Below are positions 1 through 12,560 of a stretch of DNA of 64,000 nucleotides, piece after piece. The stretch lies in the NCBI RefSeq assembly GCF_036898095.1, contig NC_090728.1, positions 86,154,378 to 86,218,377 on the forward strand. The letters are read 5' to 3'. Source of the DNA: Palaemon carinicauda (taxonomy: Eukaryota > Arthropoda > Malacostraca > Decapoda > Palaemonidae). Each line of letters opens with the position of its first letter. Positions within the stretch are counted from its first letter, which is position 1. Position numbers and translations under genes: made by a program. The notes beneath the pieces are model-generated. The model was not told the DNA's origin. It did not search any database and saw only the letters and a list, made by a program, of their open reading frames with translations.

Positions 1-3000
1 GACCCTCCTATGCTAGACTTAAGGAAAAAAAATGGAATCTCCACGATGTGTGACCCTCCTATGCTAGACTTAAGGAAAAAAATGGAATCTCCACGATGTG
101 TGACCCTCCTATGCTAGACTTAAGGAAAAAAAAAGGAATCTCCACGATGTGTGACCCTCCTATGCTAGACTTAAGGAAAAAAAATGGAATCTCCACGATG
201 TGTGACCCTCCTATGCTAGTCTTAAGGAAAAAAAAATGGAATCTCCACGATGTGTGACCCTCCTATTCTAGAATTAAGGAAAAAAAATGGAATCTCCACG
301 ATGTGTGACCCTCCTATGCTAGACTTAAGGAAAAAAAATGGAATCTCCACGATATGTGACCCTCCTATGCTAGACTTAAGGAAAAAAAAAGGAATCTCCA
401 CGATATGTGACCCTCCTATGCTAGACTTAAGGAAAAAAAATGGAATCTCCACGATGTGTGACCCTCCTATGCTAGTCTTAGGAAAAAAATTGGAATCTCC
501 ACGATGTGTGACCCTCCTATGCTAGTCTTAAGGAAAAAAAATTGGAATCTCCACGATGTGTGACCCTCCTATGCTAGTCCTAAGGAAAAAAATTGGAATC
601 TCCACGATGTGTGACCCTCCTATGCTAGACTTAAGGAAAAAAATCGGAATCTCCACGATGTGTGACCCTCCTATGCTAGACTTAAGGAAAAAAAATGGAA
701 TCTCCACGATGTGTGACCCTCCTATGCTAGACTTGAGGAAAAAAAATGGAATCTCCACGATGTGTGACCCTTCTATGCTAGACTTAAGGAAAAAAATTGG
801 AATCTAAACGATGTGTGACCCTCCTATGCTAGTCTTAAGGAAAAAAAATGGAATCTCCACGATGTGTGACCCTCCTATGCTAGACTTAAGGAAAAAAATG
901 GAATCTCCACGATGTGTGACCCTCCTCTGCTAGTCTTAGGAAAAAAAAATGGAATCTCCACGATATGTGACCCTCATATGCTAGACATAAGGAAAAAAAT
1001 TGGAATCTCCACGATGTGTGACCCTCCTATGCTAGACATAAGGAAAAAAATTGGAATCTCCACGATGTGTGACCCTCCTATGCTAGACTTAAGGAAAAAA
1101 AATGGAATCTCCACGATGTGTGACCCTCCTATGCTAGACTTAAGGAAAAAAATTGGAATCTCCCCGATGTGTGACCCTCCTATGCTAGACTTAAGGGAAA
1201 AAAAATTGAATCTCCACGATGTGTGACCCTCCTATGCTAGACTTAAGGGAAAAAAATTTAAATCTCCACGATGTGTGACCCTCCTATGCTAGACTTAAGG
1301 AAAAAAAATGGAATCTCCACGATGTGTGACCCTCCTATGCTAGACTTAAGGAAAAAAAATGGAATCTCCACAATGTGTGACCTTCCTATGCTAGACTTAA
1401 GGAAAAAAAATGGAATCTCCACGATGTGTGACCCTCCTATGCTAGACTTAAGGAAACAAAAATGGAATCTCCACTATGTGTGACCCTCCTATGCTAGACT
1501 TCAGGAAAAAAATTGGAATCTCCACGATGTGTGACCCTCCTATGCTAGACTTAAGGAAAAAAATTGGAATCTCCACGATGTGTGACCCTCCTATGCTAGA
1601 CTTAAGGAAAAAAATTGGAATCTCCACGATGTGTGACCCTCCTATGCTAGACTTAAAGGAAAAAAATAAAATCTCCACGATGTGTAACCCTCCTATGCTA
1701 GACCTAAGGGAAAAAATTGGAATCTCCACGATGTTTGACCCTCCTATGCTAGACTTAAGGAAAAAAATTGGAATCTCCACGATGTGTGACCCTCCTATGC
1801 TAGACTTAAGGAAAAAAAAAGGAATCTCCACGATGTGTGACCCTCCTATGCTAGTCTTAAGGAAAAAAAAATGGAATCTCCACGATGTGTGACCCTCCTA
1901 TGCTAGACTTAAGGAAAAATATTAAAATCTCCACGATGTGTGACCCTCCTATGCTAGACTTAAGGAAAAAAATTGGAATCTCCACGATGTGTGACCATCC
2001 TATGCTAGACTTAAGGAAAAAAAATGGAATCTCCACGATGTGTGACCCTCCTATGCTAGTCTTAAGGAAAAAAATGGAATCTCCACGATGTATGACCCTC
2101 CTATGCTAGTCTTAAGGAAAAAAATGGAATCTCCACAATGTGTGACCCTCCTATGCTAGACTTAAGGAGAAAAAATTGTAATCTCCACGATATGTGACCC
2201 TCCTATGCTAGTCTTAAGGAAAAAAATTAATCTCCACAATGTGTGACCCTCCTATGCTAGTCTTAAGGAAAAAAAAATTAATCTCCACAATGTGTGACCC
2301 TCCTATGCTAGTCTTAAGGAAAAAAAATGGAATCTCCACGATGTGTGACCCTCCTTTGCTAGTCTTAAGGAAAAAAAATGGAATATCCACGATGTGTGAC
2401 CCTCTTATGCTAGTCTTAAGGAAAAAAAATGGAATCTCCATGATGTGTGACCCTCCTATGCTAGTCTTAAGGAAAAAAATGGAATCTCCACGATGTGTGA
2501 CCCTCCTATGCAAGTCTTAAGGAAAAAAAATGGAATCTCCACGATGAGTGACCCTCCTATGCAAGTCTTAAGGAAAAAAAATGGAATCTCCACGATGTGT
2601 GACCCTCCTATGCTAGACTTAAGGGAAAAAAATGGAATCTCCACGATGTGTGACCCTCCTATGCTAGACTTAAGGAAAAAAAATGGAATCTCCACGATGT
2701 GTGACCCTCCTATGCTAGACTTAAGGAAAAAAAATGGAATCTCCACGATGTGTGACCCTCCTATGCTAGTCTTAGGAAAAAAAATGGAATCTCCACGATG
2801 TGTGACCCTCCTATGCTAGACTTAAGGAAAAAAATTGGAATCTCCACGATGTGTGACCCTCCTATACTAGTCTTAAGGAAAAAAAAAATGGAATCTCCAC
2901 GATGTGTAACCCTCCTATGCTAGTCTTAGGAAAAAAAATGGAATCTCCACGATGTGTGACCCTCCTATGCTAGTCTTAAGGAAAAAAATGGAATCTCCAC

Positions 3001-5156
3001 GATGTGTGACCCTTCTATGCTAGTTTTAAGGAAAAAAAATGGAATCTCCACGATGTGTGATCCTCCTATGCTAGACTTAAGGAAAAAAAATGGAATCTCC
3101 ACGATGTGCGACCCTCCTATGCTTGACTTGAGGAAAAATAATGGAATCTCCACGATTTGTGACCCTCCTATGCTAGACTTAAGGAAAAAAAATGGAATCT
3201 CCACGATGTGTGATCCTCCTATGCTAGTCTTGAGGAAAAAAATTGGAATCTCCATGATGAGTGACCCTCCTATGCTAGTCTTAAGGAAAAAAAATGGAAT
3301 CTCCACGATGTGTGACCCTACTATGCTAGTCTTAAGGAAAAAAAATGGAATCTCCACGATGTGTGACCCTCCTATGCTAGACTTAAGGAAAAAAAAATGG
3401 AATCTCTACGATGTGTGACCCTCCTATGCTAGACTTAAGGAAAAAAATGGAATCTCCACGATGTGTGACCCTCCTATTCTAGACTTAAGGAAAAAAATTG
3501 GAATCTCCACGATGTGTGACCCTCCTATGCTAGTCTTAAGGAAAAAAAATGAAATCTCCACGATGTTTGACCCTCCTATGCTTGACTTAAGCAAAAAAAA
3601 TGGAATCTCCACGATGTGTGACCCTCCTATGCTAGACTTAAGGAAAAAAATGGAATCTCCACGATGTGTGACCCTCCTATGCTAGTCTTAAGGAAAAAAA
3701 TGGAATCTCCACGATGTGTGACCCTCCTATGCTAGTCTTAAGGAAAAAAATGGAATCTCCACGATGTGTGACCCTCCTATGCTAGTCTTAAGGAAAAAAA
3801 TGGAATCTCCACGATGTGTGACCCTCCTATGCTAGTCTTAAGGAAAAAAATGGAATCTCCACGATGTGTGACCCTCCTATGCTAGTCTTAAGGAAAAAAA
3901 TGGAATCTTCACGATGTGTGACACTCCTATGCTAGTCTTAAGGGAAAAAAAATTGAATCTCCACGATGTGTGACCCTCCTATGCTAGTCTTAAGGAAAAA
4001 AATGGAATCTCCACGATGTGTGACCCTCCTATGCTAGTTTTAAGGAAAAAAAATGGAATCTCCACGATGTGTGACCCTCCTATGCTAGTCTTAAGGAAAA
4101 AAATGGAATCTCCACGATGTGTGACCCTCCTATGCTAGACTTAAGGAAAAAAATAGAATCTCCACGATGTGTGACCCTCCTATGCTAGTGTTGAGGAAAA
4201 AAAAATGGAATCTCCACGATGTGTGACCCTCCTATGCTAGTCTTAAGGAAAAAATGGAATCTCCACGATGTGTGACCCTCCTATGCTAGTCTTAAGGAAA
4301 AAAATGGAATCTCCACTATGTGTGACCCTCCTATGCTAGTCTTAAGGAAAAAAATGGAATCTCCACGATGTATGACCCTCCCATGCTAGTCTTAAGGAAA
4401 AAAAAATGGAATCTCCACGATGTGTGACCCTCCTATGCTAGTCCTAAGGAAAAAAATGGAATCTCCACGATGTGTGACCCTCCTATGCTAGTCTTAAGGA
4501 AAAAAAAATGGAATCTCCACGATGTGTGACCCTCCTATGCTAGTCTTAAGGAAAAAAATGGAATCTCCACGATGTGTGACCCTCCTATGCTAGTCTTAAG
4601 GAAAAAAATTGGAATCTCCACGATGTGTGACCCTCCTATGCTAGTCTTAAGGAAAAAAAATGGAATCTCCACGATGTGTGACCCTCCTATGCTAGTCTTA
4701 AGGAAAAAAATGGAATCTCCACGATGTGTGACCCTCCTATGCTAGTCTTAAGGAAAAAAATGGAATCTCCACGATGTGTGACCCTCCCATGCTAGTCTTA
4801 AGGAAAAAAATGGAATCTCCACGATGTGTGACCCTCCTATGCTAGACTTAAGGAAAAAAATTGGAATCTCCACGATGTGTGACCCTCCCATGCTAGTCTT
4901 AAGGAAAAAAAATGGAATCTCCACGATGTGTGACCCTCCTATGGTAGTCTTAAGGAAAAAAATGGAATCTCCACGATGTGTGACCCTCCTATGCTAGACT
5001 TAAGGAAAAAAATTGGAATCTCCACGATGTGTGACCCTCCTATGGTAGTCTTAAGGAAAAAAAAATGGAATCTCCACGATGTGTGACCCTCCTATGCTAG
5101 TCTTAAGGAAAAAAATGGAATCTCCACGATGTGTGACCCTCCTATGCTAGTCTTAA
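1..5156. repeat. Satellite array, ~51-bp unit, about 100 copies
   Basis: A head-to-tail array whose unit starts with GACCCTCCTATGCTAGACTT, followed by AAGG, an A-run and then GGAATCTCCACGATGTGT. Unit length varies from about 49 to 54 bp, almost wholly through the A-run. Two main variants alternate, CTAGACTTAAGG and CTAGTCTTAAGG; the second dominates after about 3650. The array is cut by the left window edge and ends abruptly at TCTTAA near 5156. Where the unit is exactly 51 bp (17 codons) both strands stay open and give a 17-residue periodic pseudo-peptide (MCDPPMLDLRKKNGIST). I regard this as arithmetic of the period, not coding. Confidence 0.97.
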
Positions 5157-5310
5157 ATAGTCCTCACAATGTTTCGATAAGGAAAACTCAATATAGGAGA
5201 GTACGTTTCAGGGGTTGCTACAGTATTATAAGGAGAGAACCAAAAATACAAATGAAAGAAGAAGAGTGAAGAAAAATTCTTCACAACATTTAACCAATAA
5301 TATTCGTGTT

Positions 5311-8120
5311 TTAACCCTGGATAGGTACGGTCCTCGGACACCCCTTTAAGGGTATACTCGGACGCGAACGACCCCGACGCCAAAAAAAATTCTTGAAAAA
5401 TCAGTTTTTGCAGTAACCTCCTTTTTTCTTTTGCCAAAAAAAACTTCAATGAATGCTTAAAACAACTGTAAAGATAAATACTACTCATCTGCAGAAAAAC
5501 TATTTATTATAAATATTTTAAAAAATTAAGTAGAAAAAAAAAGACCTGACATAAAAATTCATAAAAAAAAAGTTTATACATATATACACAAATCCTTTTA
5601 GGAATTGATTCTTGAATGTTTAGGACACATCTTGATGTATTTTGGATGAAGTCAGACCCATGGAGGTGAAGATCTGAAATGAGAAAAAAAAGGGTAACTT
5701 TTTTTGGCCAAAAAAAATTGTCCAAATTTCATGAATTTTTTTGGGTACTCAAATGAAATAGGAAGTGGCTAATTTTTTTAGGGAATAAACATATGTTATC
5801 CTAAAATAGAAATATGTAAAAAAATCTTCATTATTTTGTAAATTACATTTATATCAGGGGCCATATCTAAAGGTAATTTTTTGAGTACTTGGAAATTTCG
5901 TAAAAAAATACATATATTTAATATATAATATGATATTTATGCAGGTAAAAATATACCAAAATATCACAAATTCTATAGGGAACAAGAATATATATAGATA
6001 GGGCAGCTTACGCTTCGGATATGTCCACAAAATGGCCGCCAACCACACTGACTCAGACTCCCTAATCTGCCACTTGAAATGTAGGAAGGGTATGTCAATT
6101 TCAAGGTGTTATTTACTAATCTAATTATTATTGGATATGCATAAAAATTGTATGGTGGGTTGCTGGATAATTGTCGATTATTTTACGACTATAAAATTAA
6201 AATTCTGACCCAAAAACTTTTTTTGAAGGGAAATAAAATCGAAAAAAAAATGTAAAACAATATTTTAGCTAAAAAAATTTGATGATATTCAATCAAAAAA
6301 AAAGTAAACAAAATTTTCCGACAAATAAACATCTAGAGGAATCATTACTCTGTGATAGTTCCTTAGTACGTAGTAATTTTGAAAGAATTGGGAAAAAACG
6401 AAAAAATGGCAATCACCGGAAAATCGAACACATATCTATATATACGCCATATCTGGCTAAAAAAAAGATAGGCATGGGTAGCCAGATCATCTAGAAACAC
6501 TTTCCAACACTATAAAAATATAAGTTTTGCGACACTACTTGCCAATTCCTTACGGTAACATGACTAAGCAAAAAAATGCAAAATAAATAAAAAGGGGCAC
6601 TCGTGGAAAAATGGCCATTCTAATATACGGCATTTCAGAAAAAAAAAATTTCAGCCACGTGCTAGGCAAACCATCAAGGCATATTTTCCGACAAATAAAC
6701 ATATAAATGAAATATTACTCTGTGATAGTTCCTTAGTACGTAGTAATTTTGAAAGAAATGGGAAAAAACGAAAAAATGGCAATCACAGGAAAATCGAACA
6801 CATACTTATATATACGCCATATCTGGCTAAAAAAAAATAGGCATGGGTAGCCAGATCATCTAGAAACACTTTCCAACACTATAAAAATATAAGTTTTGCG
6901 ACACTACTTGCCAATTCCTTACGGTAACATGACTAAGCAAAAAAATGCAAAACAAATAAAAAGGGGCACTCGCGGAAAAATGCCCAACATTCTAATATAC
7001 GGCATCTCAGATAAAAAAAAAAGACATGCACGTGTTAGCCCAACCATCAAGGCACACTTTCTAACACATAAACATGAAAAAAAAATCAATAATATACGGC
7101 AATTCCTTACTACGTAGTAAATTTTTACAAATATTGAAAAAAAAACAGAAATTGGCAACCGCAGTTAAATACCCAATATACCAATAACTACGTCGTATCT
7201 GACAAAAACAAAATCACGCATGGGTAGCCAGATCATCTAGACACACTTTCCAACATTAAAAAAGCAAAAGTTTTACGACACTATTTCGCAATATCTTACG
7301 GAAAAATGACTTGGCAAAAAAATTAAAAAAAATTAAAAAGGGACACTCGCGGTAAAATGCCCGACATTCTAATATACGACATCTCAGATAAAAAAAAAGA
7401 CATGCACGTGTTAGCCCAACCATCAAGGCACACTTTCTAACACATAAACATGAAAAAAAAATGAATAATATACGGCAATTCCTTACTACGTAGTAATTTT
7501 TACAAATATTGAAAAAAAACAGAAATTGGTAACCGCTGTTAAATACCCAATATACCAATAACTACGTCGTATCTGACAAAAACAAAGTCATGCATGGGTA
7601 GCCAGATCATCTAGACACACTTTCCAACACTAAACAAGCAAAAGTTTTACGACACTATTTGGCAATATCTTACGGAAAAATGACTTGGCAAAAAAATGAA
7701 AAAAAATGAAAAAGGGGCACTCGCGGTAAAATGGTCCTCGTGGTGATGAACGACATTTTAACTAAAAAAAAAAACATGCACATGGTAGCCAAACAATCCA
7801 CCAAGACTTTCCACAACTGATAACCTATACAAGTTGCACCATTCTACGACAATTTCATAATACGTAATAACTTTGATAATTATGCAAACTACCTCAGAAG
7901 GGTAAACTCGGACGCGAACGACCCCGACGCGTCTCAGAAATCGGGGAAGGAGTACAGCTACAGCAATGCACATCTGGACACTACTAGAGCGTGTAGGGGA
8001 GACACCTCCTGCAGGTCGATCACCCACAAATTCAGTCACAGGGGTGAGTCACGTGAGAAAAACCTGTTTTTTTTTGACGCTCGGGGTCGCAAACGACCCA
8101 CCGTACCTATCCAGGGTTAA
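5311..8120. mobile_element. Non-autonomous piggyBac-like element, 2.8 kb, TTAA ends
   Basis: The ends are exact inverted copies: TTAA then CCCTGGATAGGTACGGT at 5311-5331, and its reverse complement at 8100-8120. Flanking TTAA plus a terminal CCC/GGG is the signature of piggyBac-family transposons, which insert at and duplicate TTAA. A 31-bp subterminal direct repeat (starts GGGTAWACTCGGACGCG) lies at 5350-5380 and 7900-7930 with one mismatch. No transposase is visible, so mobility would need a transposase supplied in trans. The interior is AT-rich and largely tandem repeat (6313-7800). Family assignment is inferred from the ends alone. The 154 bp between the satellite and this element holds nothing recognisable. 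Confidence 0.72.
6313..7800. repeat. Internal tandem repeat, ~372-bp dimer of ~185-bp halves
   Basis: The landmark GCATGGGTAGCCAGATCATC recurs at about 6472, 6841, 7218 and 7592, spacing 369-377 bp. Each period contains two related halves: one has the landmark followed by ACACTTTCCAACACT, the other has GTTAGCCCAACCATCAAGGC followed by ACACTTTCTAACACA, and both continue into a TTCCTTACKACGTAGTAA or CAATATCTTACGG type block. The array is therefore a higher-order dimer of roughly 185-bp monomers. It lies wholly inside the piggyBac-like element. Confidence 0.85.
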
Positions 8121-8339
8121 TGTTCAAGAGACATTCACAACATTTGTCATATGTTAATTGTGGATAAGTGTTGAACCTTGTAGTTTATTTGTTTGCCCTG
8201 TAGTGTATTATATTTGATTGCTGGGTCACTATTATTTGTATTATCACAAATACATGTAGAGAGGAAATGGAGTATGTAACTTCATAAAACTGTTATGTTT
8301 CTTAAGGGGAAAATGGATTGTTAACTTTAAACAATTATC

Positions 8340-8685
8340 AAACAATCTTAAAGGGGAGATGTTGTATGGTACATATGGCGCACCGTACCTGTTGTAGTCC
8401 GCACATGCGCTTTGAAATAAACGACAGTTCCCTCCAAGATGTCGTCTGGTTTAGTGCCGTATTGAATATCTCTCTCACTTCCTTTCGTATCTCCCCATCT
8501 TCATAATCCGACCTCTCATTCTCTACTGATAACTTCTTTCTCTACATACAACTTCTCTTCTCTTTCCCTATTCAACCGCAATTCCTCCCTAAAACCTCTA
8601 ATTCCTCTTCCATTTCCCTCAATCGTAAAACTAATTCCTATTAATGCCCTCCGTGCAACAGTCCAGTATCATTTTCGCCTCAGGT
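8340..8685 (-). pseudogene. Retroelement leader / gag-like remnant
   Basis: Minus-strand sequence immediately downstream of a primer-binding site. Translated in short blocks with frameshifts it gives a charged, coiled-coil-like stretch (REEKLYVEKEVISRE) and then EIRKEVREIFNTAL, typical of invertebrate gypsy gag N-termini rich in E, K and R. No single frame is open for long. On the plus strand the same interval contains a purine tract AAAGGGGAGA at 8350-8359 followed by TGTTGTATGG, which could alternatively be a polypurine tract and LTR start of an opposite-strand element. The two readings conflict and I cannot settle which is right. Confidence 0.4.
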
Positions 8686-8703
8686 GTCCCTGTTCGGACA
8701 CCA
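8686..8703 (-). other. Candidate tRNA-Lys-type primer-binding site
   Basis: Read on the plus strand, GTCCCTGTTCGGACACCA resembles the 3' end of a metazoan tRNA-Lys (T-arm side, acceptor stem and CCA) with about two differences. A retroelement primer site is the reverse complement of such an end, so the element would run on the minus strand, with the LTR ending just right of here near 8711 (TGTAGCGGTATG on the plus strand). It also forms a 7-bp stem, GGTGTCC with GGACACC. No other tRNA arms are present, so this is not a tRNA gene. Confidence 0.55.
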
Positions 8704-8789
8704 GATAATGTAGCGGTATGTTAAACACACAAACACTAACCACACCCACACCCTTGAATACATCTACTAATGATAGAGTTTATGGGAAA

Positions 8790-9580
8790 TGTTCAGTGAA
8801 TCACGTCACCAATGAACATAGTTCTCAAGAGATGAAATGTATAACCTGCACTACCTTGAAAAATCTGTGATCATATTATGAATTCAAGAAATTGCAAAGC
8901 CTTAGATTTGGAATTGACGAGACAGAGTAAATAAGGATCATCATATGAACCATTATACCCAATGGAAGTGTACTAGGCCCAATCTTATTCTATATCTACA
9001 TTATAGGTCTATCATAAGTATTGCAGAAGCATGAATTGAAGTGTAAACTATTTACAGATGATACACAATTTTACTTCTCGATAAATGACATTGATGATAT
9101 TGCTGAAACTGTAAACCAGGTTCTTTCCAGTGTTAGGCAATGAATGATAGTTAAGAAATTAGAGCCAAATGAAAATACAGTAATATTCAGTTTATGGTGG
9201 AAGGAAAGAAAAACATCTAAAGAAACCTGTGTAACATCCAAATAAATATCAATAACAACTCGGCCCCGATATGTAGTAAAGTTCGTGACCTACGGGTATC
9301 ATTTGACTGTAATTTGTCTCTCAGTGCTCAAATAAATCAACCTTAGAGATATTGCTTTTGTAAGAAAAACATCTGGATGAATATTCTGTAAAGATTGATT
9401 ATTGCAGTTCCATGAACTTCCGTTTACCCAATGTATCTTTAAAACAAAAATGACAAAACATAATAAACAGAGGAGCTAGACTGATCAAAGGTGTCCCACA
9501 CCAAGAAAGGATTACTCCTATACTAATTGAATTAGAGCAACTCCGTAGCACCTTTTCATGCAACCCAGTCTGTTTCCACC
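8790..9580 (+). pseudogene. LINE-B copy 1, internally deleted
   Basis: Degenerate non-LTR retrotransposon. It begins with the end of the nucleic-acid-binding ORF1, homologous to 11840-11920 (shared AATTCAAGAAATTGCAA), then jumps to the reverse transcriptase core. Near 8960-9140 there are traces of GSVLGPILF and TDDTQFYFSINDIDD, the latter containing the DD of RT motif C. The C-terminal region follows to about 9540 with many stops. Compared with the copy at 11600-16400, the endonuclease and N-terminal RT are missing. Family: L2/CR1-like, inferred from the C-terminal wording seen in the other copies. Confidence 0.75.
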
Positions 9581-10640
9581 CAAATTGAGGAAGATCCAGC
9601 CCCGTCCAGGGAAGTTGTATATCAAATTATAGATTTAATTACTGTTTTATTTACGGTATTATTACAAATGAAGCAACATTAGTTTTTTTTATCATGAAAA
9701 TGCAAAAATTATTTATGAATTAGATTATTATTTTCAAATTTTATATATCATTGATTAATATTTAGTTATATTGAAATATAAACTATTTATCTACACTGTA
9801 AAGTTTAGTCACCTTTTTACCTTTCACTAACAGAAAAGGTAATATCCTGATGATTTTCTGATAAGCTGTTTTTAACTTACAGTATACTGACATGAGGTAA
9901 AAAAACATATTGATATAATGAAAGTTGGCAGAAACACTTGCTGGATGCACCACAAGTTATATATCTTACAGAATGACAATTTCCTTTTTTATATAATTCA
10001 GAAAACGTAGGCTTTACATAAAAAGTTTTACAAACAGGAAGGAGAAACAGGAAAAGGAATGCTAGTCTACAGTTATTATGATAAATGTGCATACAGGACA
10101 AATTATATCAATACTTAATTCTTATGACAAATATTATGACAATGAAGACATTATGAATTGAGCTAAGATGTTTGTTATAACAAAGAGATAGAAGTGTATG
10201 TTTGAGTGGACAGAACTGAGCAATCTTGATCAAGTGACAGTCAACTTAATTAGCTAATGAAAATTTTGTGTTCTTTTGGAAGTATATGATAAACATATAA
10301 GTAGTCTATCTTGTTATTGTTTGAAGCCTGTCATTACTTAGGATGCCACTGGATGCAATATTTTGTGAGCTGAAATTCATTATTACATTAAAATTGTCAG
10401 ATACGAGCATTTTCTCCAACTTTTTCTTGACATTGAACTTTGACCTTCATTTCTAAGCTTTTCAATAACTGTTCTACCATAACAGCCATTATAATAAATA
10501 TAAGTATGAATAGGAATATCAAGATGAAATCTGATATGATTATTGAAATATAATCTCTATTCAGATCTTGTAATATAATGAAATCAGAAGTAGGATGAAT
10601 GTATTAGATTAGCTAGTCCTATTTATAATATGAAATGCCT

Positions 10641-10676
<36 letters not shown>

Positions 10677-11599
10677 TCGCAAGGGAGACCTATCACAATC
10701 AGGTAAGATATGGGAAAAAGACGAAAATAATGATGCTAAAGAGAAGAAACTACAGTAATTAAATGTGTAGATTAATTTAGTTAAATATCAGTTAGTGTCA
10801 ATCCTGGGGTTGGTGCAAAGATCTCTGTAAGATCACATGTTATTGTTCATGTCCTTGAAAGCCACGTGTCATTTCTTGGAAGGTCTGAGTTCCTTAAAAG
10901 TTCTGCTTCAAGCTGCTGCCCCATCAATTCAGGTTCTTGTTGACCGTTAGCGGCTGTTTTCCTTTGATTTTGGCGGTGCAAGACATTCTGGGAAAGGAGA
11001 GGACAGATTAATAACCGAGATTGAGCCTAAACCTTTCTAATTTTTAGGAATGATGATATCGGGAATTTTTCTCCGACTTATTTAAAACTGTAATGATTCT
11101 AGGCCCGGTGGAGTGGGCCGATGATAAGACCTTGAAGAAGTTCACTTTCTAAAACAATTCAGGAGGATTTCAATAAAATATGGTCACAAAAGTTGGTTTA
11201 TTACAAAAATAATCATTTAAAAATACAATAACAAATCACGCTAATACAATCTGAGGGACATCACGGGCGGTTAAGCCAATGTGTACTTAGAAACATGAAA
11301 GTTAGGTCTTCAACCTTACTGCACTCGTAGTTACTCGACATTGACAAGAAATTGACTTAATCAAATACAGGCTCTCATGGCCTTAGAACACAGTAACCCT
11401 TAGGATGTTTGCAACATGTGCTCGGAAAACTCTAAGTCCACGGCTGAACTAAAAAAGGCGAAATTACAACATCACTGTAATGACTCTATGACAAATGACA
11501 TACCGGTGCCTGCAGACATCATCTGAGGCATAAATCAAATCCCTAAGCCCAGGGATGACAAATTTACAGACAGATAAAAAATGTTCATAACTCACACTG
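9581..11599. other. AT-rich DNA, no recognised gene
   Basis: No reading frame with recognisable homology on either strand. The only clear structure is a run of 32 A at 10643-10674, which could be the tail of an old retrocopy inserted on the plus strand, but the upstream sequence is not recognisable. The block 11100-11240 contains a short GC-rich palindromic piece (GGCCCGGTGGAGTGGGCC). Confidence 0.5.
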
Positions 11600-11715
11600 A
11601 CAAAGGAACCGACCTGGTATGGCGGTAAATAGGAGCCAGAGGCAGAGTGACAAAGTTATGTTGCGATGGAGTACTTATGATATACGTGAAAGGTACCATG
11701 TGATCACCTGCTACC

Positions 11716-12560
11716 ACTGTCAGAGGTATGGACATTTCAAAAAAAATTGTAAGTTTATGACATGAGCAAGTTTGCGGGAAATGTTCATAAAGAAACATTA
11801 CACCCAAGAATGTATTTTGTAATAGGTAAAATGTATAAGTTGCACTAAGTTAAACAAACCAAATGACCACACAGTGAATTCAAGAAATTGCAAGGCTTAT
11901 GATTTGGAATTGAAAAGACTAGCAGAAAATACTGACCATGGATATTAAGGATGTCATAAACTGTGGCTATGTAAATATGGAATCTGTCGGTAATAAAACT
12001 ATTCAAATTTCAGAATTGATAAATAAGAAATATTTGGACATACTACTATCATCTGAAACATGGTTAAATAACTTTGACAAGGCTAATATCGACTCCCCCT
12101 CCCCCCAGAAAAACAGCCCTCTTTCATATTCCGAGAGAGGGGGGTTACTCAAATCTCAAGATGTTAAAAAGAACCAGCGTAACAACCTTTGAATATATAG
12201 AAATGAACTTTATGCAAATAAGAAAAAAAGAAGAAATCATCCTTTGCAACAGGCTACAAAGCTCTGAGAACAAATATTAATATTTTCTTTGAAGAATTCA
12301 GTGTACTCATTGAGATGATTATCAGGAGACTTCAATCTTTGGATGGATGACGCATCAAATCTTGACGCTTCAGCATTTAGTGATTTATTGAAATCATATC
12401 AATTGGTAAATAGTGTTGACTGTGCAACCACTTTGATTGACCTACGTTGGACTTAGTTTTAAGTGAGGGAATGAATAACATTATATCTGATATAAATGTA
12501 GAAGGGAAGTGCGCTATCTCTCCAGTGCACAAAACAAAACGTATTACGTATAGACTACCT
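11716..12560 (+). pseudogene. LINE-B ORF1 zinc knuckle and ORF2 endonuclease domain
   Basis: ORF1's end encodes a C-x2-C-x4-H-x4-C knuckle for nucleic-acid binding, followed by frameshifted further cysteines (KCISCTKLN). ORF2 appears to start at ATG 11938 and stays open for 84 codons (the endonuclease strand with ISELINKKYLDILLSSETW) before a frameshift; the second endonuclease motif GDFNLWMDDASNLDASAF is near 12330-12380. In the family this domain nicks the target DNA to prime reverse transcription. The family endonuclease normally has about 230 residues; here it is broken at least three times. Confidence 0.7.

Noticed and set aside
222..3685. Many 60-138 codon open frames on both strands with 17-residue periodic peptides
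   Set aside because: They follow from a 51-bp satellite unit with no stop. The two strands are open together and the phase is lost where the A-run changes, so there is no sign of protein selection.
1..5156. CRISPR-like regular repeat array
   Set aside because: There are no unique spacers; the whole unit is repeated. The genome is clearly eukaryotic and no cas-like gene is present.
8650..8703. tRNA-Lys gene
   Set aside because: Only the T-arm/acceptor 3' end with CCA is present. D-arm and anticodon arm are missing, and CCA is not encoded in eukaryotic tRNA genes. A primer-binding site explains it better.
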